Notes under the pieces: model-generated
What the model was told of the DNA's origin: nothing
Database searches by the model: none
The model's input: the letters and a program-made list of their open reading frames with translations, nothing else
Part shown: piece by piece, positions 1 through 9,999 of the stretch
Numbering within the stretch: position 1 is the first letter of the stretch
How the letters are laid out: every line of letters begins with the position of its first letter
Position numbers and translations under genes: made by a program
From: Mnemiopsis leidyi
Taxonomy: Eukaryota > Ctenophora > Tentaculata > Lobata > Bolinopsidae
DNA length: 64,000 nt
Reading direction: 5' to 3'
Assembly (NCBI GenBank): GCA_000226015.1
Contig: JH153573.1
Span: 228,973 to 292,972, forward strand

Positions 1-400
1 TATCGTAATTACTTCAAGAATCGCATACCTAAGAATTGCTCTCGTCTGCACCTGATCTCACTTTCATTATCAATATCAGTTATATTTGACTAGATGTAAT
101 GCGAGAGCCGCGTATCAGCCACTGCAACATGCAAGCTAATGACACTGAAACTTAACTTCCGATTTATTTTTTACAACATATCTGCTGCCCAAATTCTATG
201 CTTCTACTTCTAGCACTAGCAGAGGGCAAATCGAAGAAGCCTCTTTAAAATTTGAGAGATGGAAATCTAGCGTCCGCCTGAGACCTAACTAAGCGGTCGC
301 AATTCTTGTTTACACTTTTGATTATCATCACACACGACACACTTATATAACCTCATTTGTCGAAGTCAAGTAATTTATTCACACTATCTACACTCGGAGA
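1..400. other. DCAF1 intron 4, partial; one dispersed-repeat stretch
   Basis: No coding signal seen. Positions 242-308 match 30929-31005 in inverted orientation (shared core: gcgtccgcctgag and gagatggaaatct). The rest is AT-rich intron. Confidence 0.6.
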
Positions 401-676
401 ATGTACATTACACAACAGCTTAAAACAAAGATAATTCAGCTTACCTATGTACATTACACAACAGTTTGAAACAAAGATAATTCAGCTTACCTATGTACAT
501 TACACAACAGCTAAAAACAAAGATAATTCAGCTTACCTATGTACATTTCACAACAGCTAAAAACAAAGATAATTCAGCTTACCTATGTACATTATACAAC
601 AGCTAAAAACAAAGATAATTCAGCATACCTATGTCCATTATACAACAGCTAAAAACAAAGATAATTCAGCATACCT
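401..676 (-). repeat. 46-bp tandem array, six copies, each carrying a 5' splice site
   Basis: Six consecutive 46-bp units run from 401 to 676, ending exactly at the 3' end of DCAF1 exon 4. On the minus strand each unit holds the exon-end-like ATAG followed by gtaagc or gtatgc, so a donor consensus recurs with the last exonic base at 675, 629, 583, 537, 491 and 445. Most units also contain a pyrimidine-rich stretch ending in tttttag, a possible acceptor 20 nt before the next donor. Reading through the first donor meets a TAG after eight more codons, so only the 675 donor gives a normal protein. Units differ by one to four bases, so the array is fairly young. Confidence 0.95.
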
Positions 677-3600
677 ATGGATAATGAAGGTGGATGAGCG
701 GCGATGTACTCAGACTTAGCGCTAGCGTACATTCCCTTAAGTTTCTGCAGGAGCAAACTGACGAGCTCCATGTTGTTCTGATGATATCTAGAACAGAGCG
801 TTTCTCCGTAGCTCAACATCTCCACAGCGTAGGAAGTCAGGGGTTCCTGGTCGGCTAGAGCCCACCTATACAGCAGGTCTATCATATCTTCCTCCTGAAA
901 TAACTTTATATTTAACAAGTCTATCATATCTTCCTCCTGAAATAACTTTATATTTAACGAGTCTATCATATCTTCCTCCTGAAATAACTTTATATTTAAC
1001 AAGTCTATCATATCTTCCTCCTGAAATAACTTTATATTTAACGAGTCTATCATATCTTCCTCCTGAAATAACTTTATATTTAACAAGTCTATCATATCTT
1101 CCTCCTGAAATAACTTTATATTTAACAAGTCTATCATATCTTCCTCCTGAAATAACTTTATATTTTACGAGTCTATCATATCTTCCTCCTAAAATAACTT
1201 TATCTTTAACGAGTTCCATATTGTTTTTTATGTATCTAAATTCTAACTGATGAAGGTTCATCAAACTTTACAGCGATTTTAACAAACACTTGTATCTTTA
1301 ACGTAGCTGACTGCAAATTATGAAACAATGTTTTTTCAAAAGAAAAAGAAAAGAAATAAAGCATTTAAATAACAACAAACAAGTCAATAATTGCATAAAA
1401 ATCAATTCAATAAACAAATGATATGATGAGTTCGACAAAATATGGATAACCTTTGAATCGCAGAAATTTCGGACAAAAGTAAAAATAATCAGAATTGAAT
1501 TGTCGGAGTTCGTGAGATGGAATCATCTGATAAGGCTGTGTCAGCAAAAACTCTGATATTATAATACCTCACTGTCTCGTTTCATATTAGGATCAACCAT
1601 TAGCGGAATTATATGTAATCCTTAGTACTCATCTCTCTTTTTGCATTTATAAGAAAGCGCATCACATACGTTTAGCTAGTGTAACAGAGGCATAAGTTAA
1701 CTCTAAAATTCTGATCATTCTATAGTTTTAGCGGACGTTTAGATCCTGTCATTGTGATGTACAGTCAATGCGTGAAGTACTCATCTGTCTACGACGACCG
1801 AGAAAATTCGCCCTGACATCGCTAGATCTCGTCAGGATAATGATAGGATTGCATGCGGAGGTGAATATGGGAATCCAAGCGAAGGTGATCTCGTGGAAGC
1901 TGACAGTGGGCGGGATGAACCACATGACAATGACAAGACCGGATATAGCTAGGAAGTAAGGGACGTTTAGGAGTAGGATAGTGATGCAGCTCGCCAGGTA
2001 CTTCTTGTTTGTCTTCCCAGGACGCTTTCTGGAATTTCAAGTTTTTATATGCTGGCGTAAATTCTGGTGCTGGTAGGTAGAACATTAGTTTTCCTCTAGT
2101 GCGAACTCGAAAATGAAACTAGGTGGTCAATGATCAATAACACAAAATCTTTCTGCTGTAGGACATCTTCATCAGCCTCAAATTATTTGTTTAGATAAAT
2201 AGTAATAGTTTAAAAAATACTAATATTATACAAATAAATTGAGGCTGATGAAGATGTCGTACATTAACAATATTTCGTGTGAATTTAGACCTTGTTTAAT
2301 TCGTCGAGTTTGCGATTAAGGAAAACTAAAATTTGTACCAGCACCAGTCTTTTAATGAATTTCAATGTTTAAAGTTTCTAAAAATGATTCAGAACACTTT
2401 TTTCAGCCATAAACTAAATGAGTTTATTATTCTGGGTAGCATTTAAAAGAAATATGTAAAGAACTAAATCTAAAAATCTTTTTTTACTAACCTCACTGTA
2501 AAGGAAATGTACACAACTGTAAACAGAGATATGATGAGGCCAGCACAGCAGTGTACGAAGTTGGCCCAAAAACACAGCTCAACTCCGATCTTCAACAAGA
2601 CCTTGCCCTCCTCCGAGAAGTACTCACTGACCACGTGGTAGGCTCCGTTGTTGAGGGACATGTAGGCCACATATCCGGCCAAGTAAAACAGGAGGTACTT
2701 AAACTTCAGGTCGAAATGCGGGAAGACAATTTTAACAGTCCGGTCCACAGCAAGGAGAAAACCGATGATCTGGGAGAAACAGCCGAAGATGCAGGTCCAG
2801 GTCCGGACGTACCTGAGAACAACATGAGACAGAGGGACGGGTAGCCTGGTAAACATGAAGTAGGTGTAGGTGAGGGGTGCCCACACGTTTGTCAGGAAGT
2901 CAGTGACGGAGAGAAACTTCTTGAGTCGAGCACTGGACTTGGAACTCCCCCGGAAGTACCGGAACAAAGGAGGGTTCAGAGCGGTGGAGAAGAACCAGGG
3001 AAGGATGAAGAGAGTTCCCAACACGTAGCATATCGCCCTGTCCACGGGGGAGGTCGTGTAGGGCTGGATGAGGGAGGCGTTGTTTACCGGGTTTCTTGGG
3101 TCTTTCTCATAATGGATCTGGTCTTCTTCGAACAGAAACCTCCAGAATATCAACATTAACTACCAAGCTGAAATTACAGGAAGTATTGACCGGAGAATAT
3201 CAGAAAGTGACTTGGGCTAGAAGTAAACAATATTTATGTACGTGAACAAAGTTTAAAGAAACAATTACTAGCGGTAAAACAATACCTATAACCTCCAATA
3301 CCTATAACCCTTAAGAGGTACTTAATTGCATTGTTTATAGGTTAATTCCTTCCTGGTTAAGGAGTTGGGCTTTAGCTATAATAAACAATATCTGGAGTAA
3401 AGGGAGAACTGCACGTTAACTCTATTGGGACTAACACCATTTGTTAGAGCAAAAACAGTTCATTTTTAAGTTTTTGTAACCCACTGCCATTAGGGATCGC
3501 GGAAGAATTACATAAAGTTTTTGGAGAGACATTAAATAAACTAACTCAGCTAATGGTTACAACTGACATTGCAAAAAATTTTGATCTTTAACACCCAATA

Positions 3601-6600
3601 GAATAAACACGCTAGAATTATAGAATTATAGAATTCTAAAAGAAACAAAGGATTTAGTAAGCATGATTATTTCAAGGCAAAAACAACAGAAGTTAGGATT
3701 CAAGAACTCAACATTTAATGACTAGGTAAGGGCCAGGGCCATACGGCGACATGATAACATTAAGACAATACAAAAAATAGATCAGAAACGGTCTGGTAGT
3801 TAAAACCATCAATCGGTAAAAACCCTCAACCCGAGTAAAAACCGTTCTTTGTAACTAATGATGAAATGGTCGGATAGCCAGGTGCAGATGGAAGAAATGG
3901 TGGTAGTTTGCCGGTACTAGAATAGCCGAGCAACAAGTATGTACTGATAGAAATAGGACAATGAGATAAAGGCTCTCTTTATAGAGTGAGTAATTACACC
4001 CCCACATGACGTCAAGAGAATTTCTAGCTTATTTCTAGGGGATTCTAGGGGATTCGTCCCCTGATATAAACACGCTAAATAGATGCGGAAATTAAACGCA
4101 TCATTCGGCAAAATAATTGTCAGTCATCTGACCTCATCTTACTTGAAATTCTATCAGAAAAACAGTGAGGTCGAAGAAAGTCACAGAAGAACAAAAAACA
4201 AAGTTGTACAATGATTATTTACACATCGACTGACTGAGCAGTTGAGAAACGCATAACTTAAACCAATGATAACGCAGATAAATCAGATAATGCCATAATG
4301 AACTGATGCAAATTTATAAAAACAGTCGAGGTTTAGGAGAAAAGATCCTTTGGGAAGACACGTAAATAAGTACGACTAGATGTTTTACGAGAATGAGCTG
4401 ACGTTTTATCAGCAAGGTATTAAAGAACTAGATTAAAACACTACGTAAATAGCACCTAAAATTTAGCAATCTTCAGATCCTTAAATCGCCTAGATCGGTC
4501 AACTTCATACACACGGTGTGTTGTCAGAAAGCGATTTGATTGTCTTTTTTGGTCCATTTTTAGATATCTCATAACAAGTAGTTGGTTAACATGATTCAAA
4601 TACTTATTTCTGGCATTAAATATAACATCTGAGTGACGGTAAGGTTAAAGACCACATTGCCTTGTATTACTCTGGCCCTATCGAATATTCAACGTGAGTA
4701 CAGCTGAGAACTGTTTTGAGATCTAAAGAAACTTGAATTATTCTACTGAACAGTGTTTTGTTACTCACTAATTAAACACGAAGAAAAACAACTTAAACTA
4801 AGGAAAGATGTAGCTGCATGGAATAAATTACACGATGAATGGCCCTAAGGCTCAATACAGATTAGACAAAAGTAGACAATATATTTTTTTCACTTTTGTC
4901 TATGAATACGAAAATGAAAACTTAAGATCAGCTCTTTAATTGCAGAGGTGTGGGCCCATGTGCCCACTAAATTGTATGCTTAGTAAGAGGCAGGAAGGTC
5001 ACAACCAATAACCAGCCTCATACACTACTTACTACACCATTTATAGTGCTAATTAAGTAGTTATGACTATAATTAGTAGCTACATGTATATAAATATGTG
5101 GCAGTTCGTTAACAAGTCTCTCAATTGTTGCTAGAACAGAAAAATTTCCATTTCAATTCTGGACATTCGTACTTAATTTTAATCAATATACCTTACTGAA
5201 TCAAAGAATATTAATAAACAGGAGGACTAAGTTGAGGAATAAGTTAGTGAATAGCAATTTGACGATCATAATTACAATGAAATATGTAAATAACATTGTG
5301 TGGTCGCCAAACAGACTGCACAACAGTGCAAGTTAAATTTTGAAAAAGTAATTTTATTTCAAACAGAGCTTCATTCGAAGTTAGGTGATTTGATTTGAAA
5401 CTTTTATCGAAGAAGTATATTTGACAAAATGTAACAAGAATAAATCAACGGGACACAAAATATCATAGGGCTGACAATTTGACCTTTGGGTTAAGGGCCA
5501 AACACGAAAGTAGATATCGACTGAAATACAAAAACGATTGGGGATACCAGCAACATCCATGATGAGGCACTAGGGTGCCTCGGACTCTTACTCTGGACCC
5601 CAACTTAACTGACTAGATTAAGCTCAACTAAGAATTACAGCCTGATGATATTTTTTGTGTCAAAGCATAGCCCGTAATATAAAATATCATTGGTACGAAT
5701 ATCCCCCTTCCTATCACACTCAAAATCTATAGTTCGAGACCTTTATAAAAATCAGTACGTATGTACGTTCGTTACTTAATCGAAGCTCGTGCGCGCGCAT
5801 TTAATATCTAATCAAGTTATGCCGACAAGTCGTTTTTAATTTGCGGCTACCTCGCGCGTTACGTGAACGTATTGTTGAGCTAGTGACCGGGGGATGTTCG
5901 TTCCAGCTTAAATTTGAAGTCCAACAGTTTGACGCCCACAATGTTCTTTTGTAATTGTTCACCTTTGAGTAAGCTTCAACTCATTCACGTCTTAGTTTCA
6001 ATCAAATTTAAAATTCCCAACTTCTCAACTAGTTACAGTTATTTAATTAGGTAACTCGTTGGGTCACCAAAGTAATTGGTGTGATAGTTAATTACTAAGT
6101 TACATATTAAAAAAATGAATATTATGTTAATTAAGAAATTTTGAAGTATTTGGTGTATTGTATATAATGATAATGTTGATGTTTTGTTGCATAATGTAAA
6201 TAAAAAACATATATAACTTACAACTTCTTTGAAGTATGCATTGGCATTTATTCCGTTCATAGCTGAGGACATGATTCTAGCGGCCAGTATCTTAACTTTC
6301 GTGTCATGAGCATAGCGAGATCCCGTCAGATACGTGGATGTCAACTGCAGGAAAATAAGGTAACATGAAATCATATTGACAGTTAGCATTAGCAAATTAA
6401 AGTGCCCTTTTCAGCAATTCTATAAAGAACGTTCTATCACAAATTATGCCAACTGGTTCTGCAAACTGTGAAAAGTATAATATTTTGTCCAATTTATGTT
6501 GAAATTCTCGGGTATCAGTGACCATTGTCAATTCTTCTTATTATTGACCTTCTCAGACAAATTCCAAATTCCAAAATTCTAACCACCCACAGCTCATGTA

Positions 6601-7292
6601 TTATGTGAATAAGGAATTTAAAAAACATTACTCATCATGTTTATTATCATGTTTATTAATGTAGAGTTGGAGAAGGCAGCATGAATAATCTAAGGTAAGA
6701 CAATTAAATTGAAACCTACAGTGTCAAGAAACTCCTCATTGTCGAGAATGCACTTAATAAGGTCACTTTCGACATTTTCTGTAATATCCTTGAAGTCATC
6801 ATATGGGTCCAATCCGAGCTTTTGGACTTCATCCTTGGCTTCATCAATTACATCTGGACAAATTGAGTAATAAGATATGTATGATAGTGATATCTGTTTA
6901 TGACATATGTAATGATTTTGCTTAGTAACAGGATTTTCACTTCAAGACAAATTGTATGGCCACTCATTCAAATACAGAGCATTAAAATTTCTGACTATCA
7001 TGACAATCATGACACTGATTAAATCACGAAATTTAGCCTTTCTTTGACTGAAGAAAAGTATGGAGTTTCACAATGTTCATATTCCTAGTCTTTCTACTTC
7101 AGATTGGTAGACCAAACACAAGCAAGAAGTTGGTACAACAAATAAAACATGAAGTTACGACAAAAGAATTTATGATAACTAACCAGCTATGCACATCAGC
7201 ACATTGTTAGGAAAGTCCTCAGGAACTGGAAGAGTACAGGCCTCCTTCTCCCACCGAGAGAGCAACTCATTTACTTTGTCTTTCAAACTCAT
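675..7292 (-). CDS. DCAF1: DCAF1 (VprBP), 5' part, exons 1-4; continues past the left edge
   Basis: DCAF1 is the substrate receptor of the CUL4-DDB1 ubiquitin ligase. Only its N-terminal helical-repeat part is visible. Exons: 7184-7292 (ATG at 7292), 6720-6853, 6222-6344 and 675-894. All have GT-AG junctions and phases that join (1, 0, 0, then 1 at the last donor). The first exon contains DKVNELLSRWEKE, matching LTTLLEQWEKE at the human N terminus as I remember it. Exon 2 ends and exon 3 begins with EFLDT/LTSTYLTGSRY (human DFMNALVNAYVMTSRE). Exon 4 has DMIDLLYRWALADQEPL (human IVENLFKWAREADQPL). About 195 residues are visible with the shortest exon 4. Exon 4 can start at any of several tandem acceptors, so up to six extra 14-residue blocks are possible in frame. 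Intron 3 hosts a receptor gene. The WD40 part lies outside the window. Family identity is from remembered human sequence, not a search. Confidence 0.87.
875..1210 (-). repeat. 42-bp tandem array, eight copies, each carrying a 3' splice site
   Basis: Eight 42-bp units run from 875 to 1210. On the minus strand each contains ttatttcag followed by GAGGAAGATATGATAGAC, which is the acceptor plus the first codons of DCAF1 exon 4 (EEDMID). The exon could therefore start at 894, 936, 978, 1020, 1062, 1104 or 1146, all in the same frame because 42 is 14 codons. The outermost copy (1188) has ttttag and is followed in frame by TAA. Units begin aag or gag in a partly alternating order, suggesting growth partly by two-unit steps. 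Read through, each unit codes for a block like IDLLNIKLFQEEDM. Confidence 0.95.
1211..1748. other. DCAF1 intron 3, part between exon 4 and the nested receptor
   Basis: No gene seen. This holds the 3' flank of the nested receptor (stop at 1749-1751) and, going down to 1211, whatever polypyrimidine tract and branch point serve the acceptor array. No clear AATAAA was found for the receptor on the minus strand. Confidence 0.5.
1749..3156 (-). CDS. Class A-like seven-transmembrane receptor, nested in DCAF1 intron 3
   Basis: Two exons, 2492-3156 and 1749-2028, join in phase 2 (AG|A gives Arg) to 314 residues. The donor is gttagt and the acceptor ttccag. The N-terminal 43 residues contain NNAS, a possible glycosylation site. 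TM1 is around CYVLGTLFILPWFF. TM2 holds FLSVTDFLTNV with the usual Asp. TM3 ends in LLAVDRTVKI (DRT in place of DRY). TM4 is YLLFYLAGYVAYM and TM5 is FVHCCAGLIISLFTVVYI. TM6, in exon 2, has ILLLNVPYFLAISG with the bend proline, and TM7 has SACNPIIIL (NPxxI in place of NPxxY). I see no cysteine at the usual extracellular end of TM3. The tail is short. Ligand and subfamily are unknown. An acceptor-like ttcag lies 12 nt before the ATG, so a 5' untranslated exon is possible. It lies on the same strand as its host gene. Confidence 0.8.
2139..2281. repeat. Long imperfect hairpin inside the receptor intron
   Basis: Arms of about 53 bp (2139-2191 and 2229-2281) are inverted copies of each other around a 37-bp AT-rich loop. 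The best part is gacatcttcatcagcctcaa against ttgaggctgatgaagatgtc. It could be a small foldback transposon or a transcribed hairpin. Confidence 0.85.
3157..6221. other. DCAF1 intron 3, part upstream of the nested receptor
   Basis: About 3 kb of AT-rich sequence with no ORF I would support and no clear repeat. The only structure noted is a short inverted pair near 4865-4903 (agacaaaagt and acttttgtct). Promoter elements for the nested receptor should lie at its left end, but none is recognisable. Confidence 0.5.
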
Positions 7293-7403
7293 TCAATATC
7301 TATATAGCATAGGGTTGTCATTGAAAAATAAAACTATTTTCTCAAAAATAATACACAGAATAGAGATCTATATCATTGCAGAAAGCTTGCAGAAAGAGTT
7401 TTA

Positions 7404-7573
7404 AACTATTACAACACTACAAATACAACAAATTTATTGAGGAGTAAGTCTTTCAAGGAGGACCTGAGGACAAGATCATGACATTTAACAGCTTTATTGA
7501 ATATCTCCAAACCGGTTGTCAATTTTTGTGAAAGATTATTCAACTTGATCTGTGTTTCATTATTGAAACTTTT
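7404..7573. repeat. Dispersed repeat R, copy 1
   Basis: It shares ggagtaagtctt, ggaggacctgaggac and accggttgtc with copies at 9052-9250 and (inverted) 36899-37035. No coding frame or terminal repeats are obvious. It is probably a fragment of a larger mobile element. Confidence 0.75.
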
Positions 7574-7794
7574 CTTGGATTGCAAGAAGCTTTGTAAAAA
7601 GAAATGTGTAAAATTGGGAGTTGGGATTATCAGTGAGCTTATGTGGTTCACATTTTATCCTTGTTCGGATGAGTTCAATCAAAAAGGTGTTATCCAAGAT
7701 GTTGATCATCTGGCTTCTGGGCAAGCTTTATGTTTAAATATTTTTACAGCTGAAGAAGATTAGCAACATAAATTATCTAAAGCTGGGTTTGTAT

Positions 7795-8420
7795 CCTGAT
7801 AGCAAACTTCTTGAAGACTTTGTCTGCGGCGGATTCCCCCAGAATGTTCTTTTCGATGGATTCTGGCGGATCTGCCACGGATTCTGCCTGATCCGCCATC
7901 AACTCATGAACAGTCCGCCAAATTTTGTCCGCTTGGTGGAACTATTCCACAAAAATAAATTGGTGGAACTTTGACCCCGTGGAACTTAAACCCTAGGGTT
8001 AAAGGGATAGGGATAGGGTTAGTTTAGGTTAACCCTGACCCAAACCTAACCCTAACCCCTTTCCGCCGGGGAACCCAAACCCTAATTCACCAACGGCAGA
8101 CTAAGTCCACAGCTGAATCTGCCAATGGCAGACTTAGTCCGCAGCAGAATCAGCAAACTTTTATTGCTTAGTCCACAGCAGAAAAGTTCCTCCAACTTTT
8201 TTCGGTGGAACAAGTCCGCGGCGGAACTATTTTGCAAACACACGGAACTTAGCTTTAAGACTGGTTGGGGTACAAAATTTTGGCAGACTGACAGCGGGTT
8301 GATGGCGGATCTGATCGGATCCGCAGCATACCCGATTAGACTCAGGCGTGGACAAAGTCCGCTGGTTTTATTCCCGATGATTCTTAACAAGTGGAGCATT
8401 GCCGTAGTATCGAGGAACTT
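7795..8420. repeat. Foldback element of about 620 bp
   Basis: The left half (about 7795-8030) and right half (about 8031-8420) are diverged inverted copies. Examples are gatccgccatcaac and gtccgccaaattttgt on the left, and their counterparts reversed on the right (ttgatggcggatc, aaaattttggcagact). The halves differ by insertions. Short degenerate units such as gtccgcngcggaa recur. A 161-residue open frame across it (8082-8567, minus) looks like chance. Confidence 0.7.
7993..8061. repeat. Telomere-like motifs, head to head, at the foldback centre
   Basis: A G-rich run (agggttaaagggataggg, then gggttagtttagg) is followed at once by a C-rich run (aaccctgacc, cctaaccctaaccc). The motifs resemble degenerate TTAGGG units in opposite orientations. 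Confidence 0.75.
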
Positions 8421-8544
8421 TCTTTGAATAGGGCAGTGGAACAGGATACCAAGGTCATATTGCCAAAACAGCCGGGACAGACCGTTCTTGGTTTGATTGT
8501 AGTCGTTGTTAAACTGTTGTATTTGTTGTTGTTGTTGTTTTTGC

Positions 8545-8716
8545 GCTAAGGGCATTTGCCTATGCAATCTTTTTTGGTCGACACAGCTGAATGACCGCGA
8601 AACTGTGATTGAGGGTTAAATGAGGTTTCCGTTAAAAGATCTAGAATCTTTATGGAGCCCCTTAGTATAACTGTAAAAGCCTGAGTATGGATGTAACAAG
8701 ATACAAAAATACAAAT
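8545..8716 (+). repeat. SINE-like dispersed repeat, body only
   Basis: It shares gggcatttgcctatgcaa, gattgagggttaaatgagg and an aacaa...acaaat tail with copies at 34845-35100, 38222-38442, 39106-39590 and 39697-39890. The tRNA-like head seen in other copies is missing here. Confidence 0.75.
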
Positions 8717-9051
8717 GTTGTTGGTATGGGCATCTCATCCAAGGCCAGGGTTTTCATGAGTGTCTCTTCTGCCAATACCATAATTTCTCAAAGATATCTT
8801 AGGATTTGCTCTACGAGTCACCAGATCCTTTCACTTTTGAAGTGTCTTAGTACTGAAAGGGCCACAGTAAAACTCGAAATTTAGAGTAAAACTTGAAATT
8901 AATTCTAGATAGCTGTACAATCAAATCATATAATGATGATATTGGTGGTCAGAAGAGAAACACACAGATAATAAAACATATAATCGTACAACCTTTTATT
9001 CAAAGATATGAGATAAGAGCTCAGCATTAAGCATGACGAATTCCAAAAATT

Positions 9052-9250
9052 AAAAAGTAGTTGTTAAACTATTAAAACACTACACATACAACATATTTAT
9101 TAAGGAGTTGTCGCGGTAATACCCGACTCACGCAGCTAAAGCTGAACGTTTCGTTAGAACGTTAGACGGATATAATCTCGTCAATTAAGGAGTAAGTCTT
9201 TGAGGAGGACCTGAGGACGAAATTATGACATCAAACATCTTTATGCAACA
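9052..9250. repeat. Dispersed repeat R, copy 2, split by a 76-bp insertion
   Basis: The same repeat as at 7404-7573 (ttaaactattaaaacact, then ggaggacctgaggac). It is interrupted by the ultra-short inverted-repeat element at 9109-9184, with TTAAGGAGT on both sides. Confidence 0.8.
9109..9184. mobile_element. Ultra-short inverted-repeat element, copy a (76 bp)
   Basis: The termini are imperfect inverted repeats: TTGTCGCGGTAATACCCG on the left, and TTGACGAGATTATATCCG when the right end is reversed. It is flanked by the 9-bp duplication TTAAGGAGT (9100-9108 and 9185-9193). The interior has the small palindrome CAGCTAAAGCTG. There is no coding capacity, so it would need transposase from elsewhere. 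Confidence 0.85.
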
Positions 9251-9669
9251 TCCTTGCTCTAACCAGAGCCCTTTTGCGCGCGTCGTAAACCTAACCAGGT
9301 GCTTGCGCCTTGTCTGACTTTGTCCGACCCTCATTCCCAGAAAATAAAATGACGGGAGGGTGCGCGCTGCTGTACAACTTGCGCCACGCGTTATCTGGGG
9401 ACCTCAGTCTTTTTTCTTTGTGATCGGAGGGAAACGTTGTAGGCTTACAACCTACCGTCATCGCTTCGCGCGCGTCACACCTGCTCCTCGAGCGAAGCGT
9501 AATGACGTAATGACTAAGATTCAAAGAATCGTGGACGCGCATCGCCCGTTAAAGGGAAACGTAGCAAACTGTAGCAAATGATATTCGTTTAAATCTTGTC
9601 GAGGTGTTACCCGACTCGCAGCTTGTTGCTCTTCTGGCGAGACGTTTCGTTAGAACGTTAAACAGATAT

Positions 9670-9831
9670 TGTCGCGGTGATACCCTTGTCGAGGTGTTAC
9701 CCGACCCGCGCGCGGCTCGCAGTTTTCTGCTCTCCTCGCGACGGATATCATTTCGTCAATGATACCCGACTCACGCAGCTAAAGCTGAACGATCGTTTCG
9801 TTAGAACGGTAGACGGATATAATCTCGTCAA
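9670..9831. mobile_element. Ultra-short inverted-repeat element, copy c, middle of the nest
   Basis: Starts TGTCGCGGTGATACCC and ends ATAATCTCGTCAA. The interior matches copy a (cagctaaagctgaacg, tttcgttagaacg). It is split after its first 16 bases by copy d. Confidence 0.8.
9686..9759. mobile_element. Ultra-short inverted-repeat element, copy d, innermost of the nest
   Basis: A 74-bp element from TTGTCGAGGTG to ATTTCGTCAA, flanked on both sides by TGATACCC (9678-9685 and 9760-9767). This exact 8-bp duplication is taken from copy c. Confidence 0.88.
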
Positions 9832-9947
9832 GACGGATATAATCTCGTCAATCTAAGTCCAACGTCGGGTAACACATTGCTTTGTCTGATCCTCATGACC
9901 TCATTCGAGAATAAAATGACGGGAAGGTGCGAGCTGCGTACAACACC

Positions 9948-9999
9948 TTGTCGAGGTGTTACCCGACTCACGCGCGGTAGACGGATGTCATCTTGTCAA
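9948..9999. mobile_element. Ultra-short inverted-repeat element, copy e (52 bp)
   Basis: TTGTCGAGGTGTTACCCG at one end and GACGGATGTCATCTTGTCAA at the other, with almost no interior. No clear flanking duplication. It interrupts the GC-rich repeat block. Confidence 0.7.

Larger units (their letters stand above)
9596..9851. mobile_element. Ultra-short inverted-repeat element, copy b, outermost of a three-deep nest
   Basis: Starts TTGTCGAGGTGTTACCCG and ends GACGGATATAATCTCGTCAA. It is interrupted by copy c, which is flanked by AACAGATAT and GACGGATAT (7 of 9 identical). Confidence 0.75.

Noticed and set aside
401-1210. CRISPR-like look of regularly spaced repeats
   Set aside because: The units are directly adjacent with no unique spacers, in an animal gene; they are tandem repeats.
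866-1264. Open frame of 132 codons with perfect internal repeats (minus strand)
   Set aside because: It is the off-frame reading of the 42-bp array; the repeats come from the DNA array, and the true frame is that of DCAF1 exon 4.
8082-8567. 161-codon open frame (minus strand) with a glutamine run
   Set aside because: Lies across the right half of the foldback repeat and the start of a SINE-like copy; no domain and no splice context.
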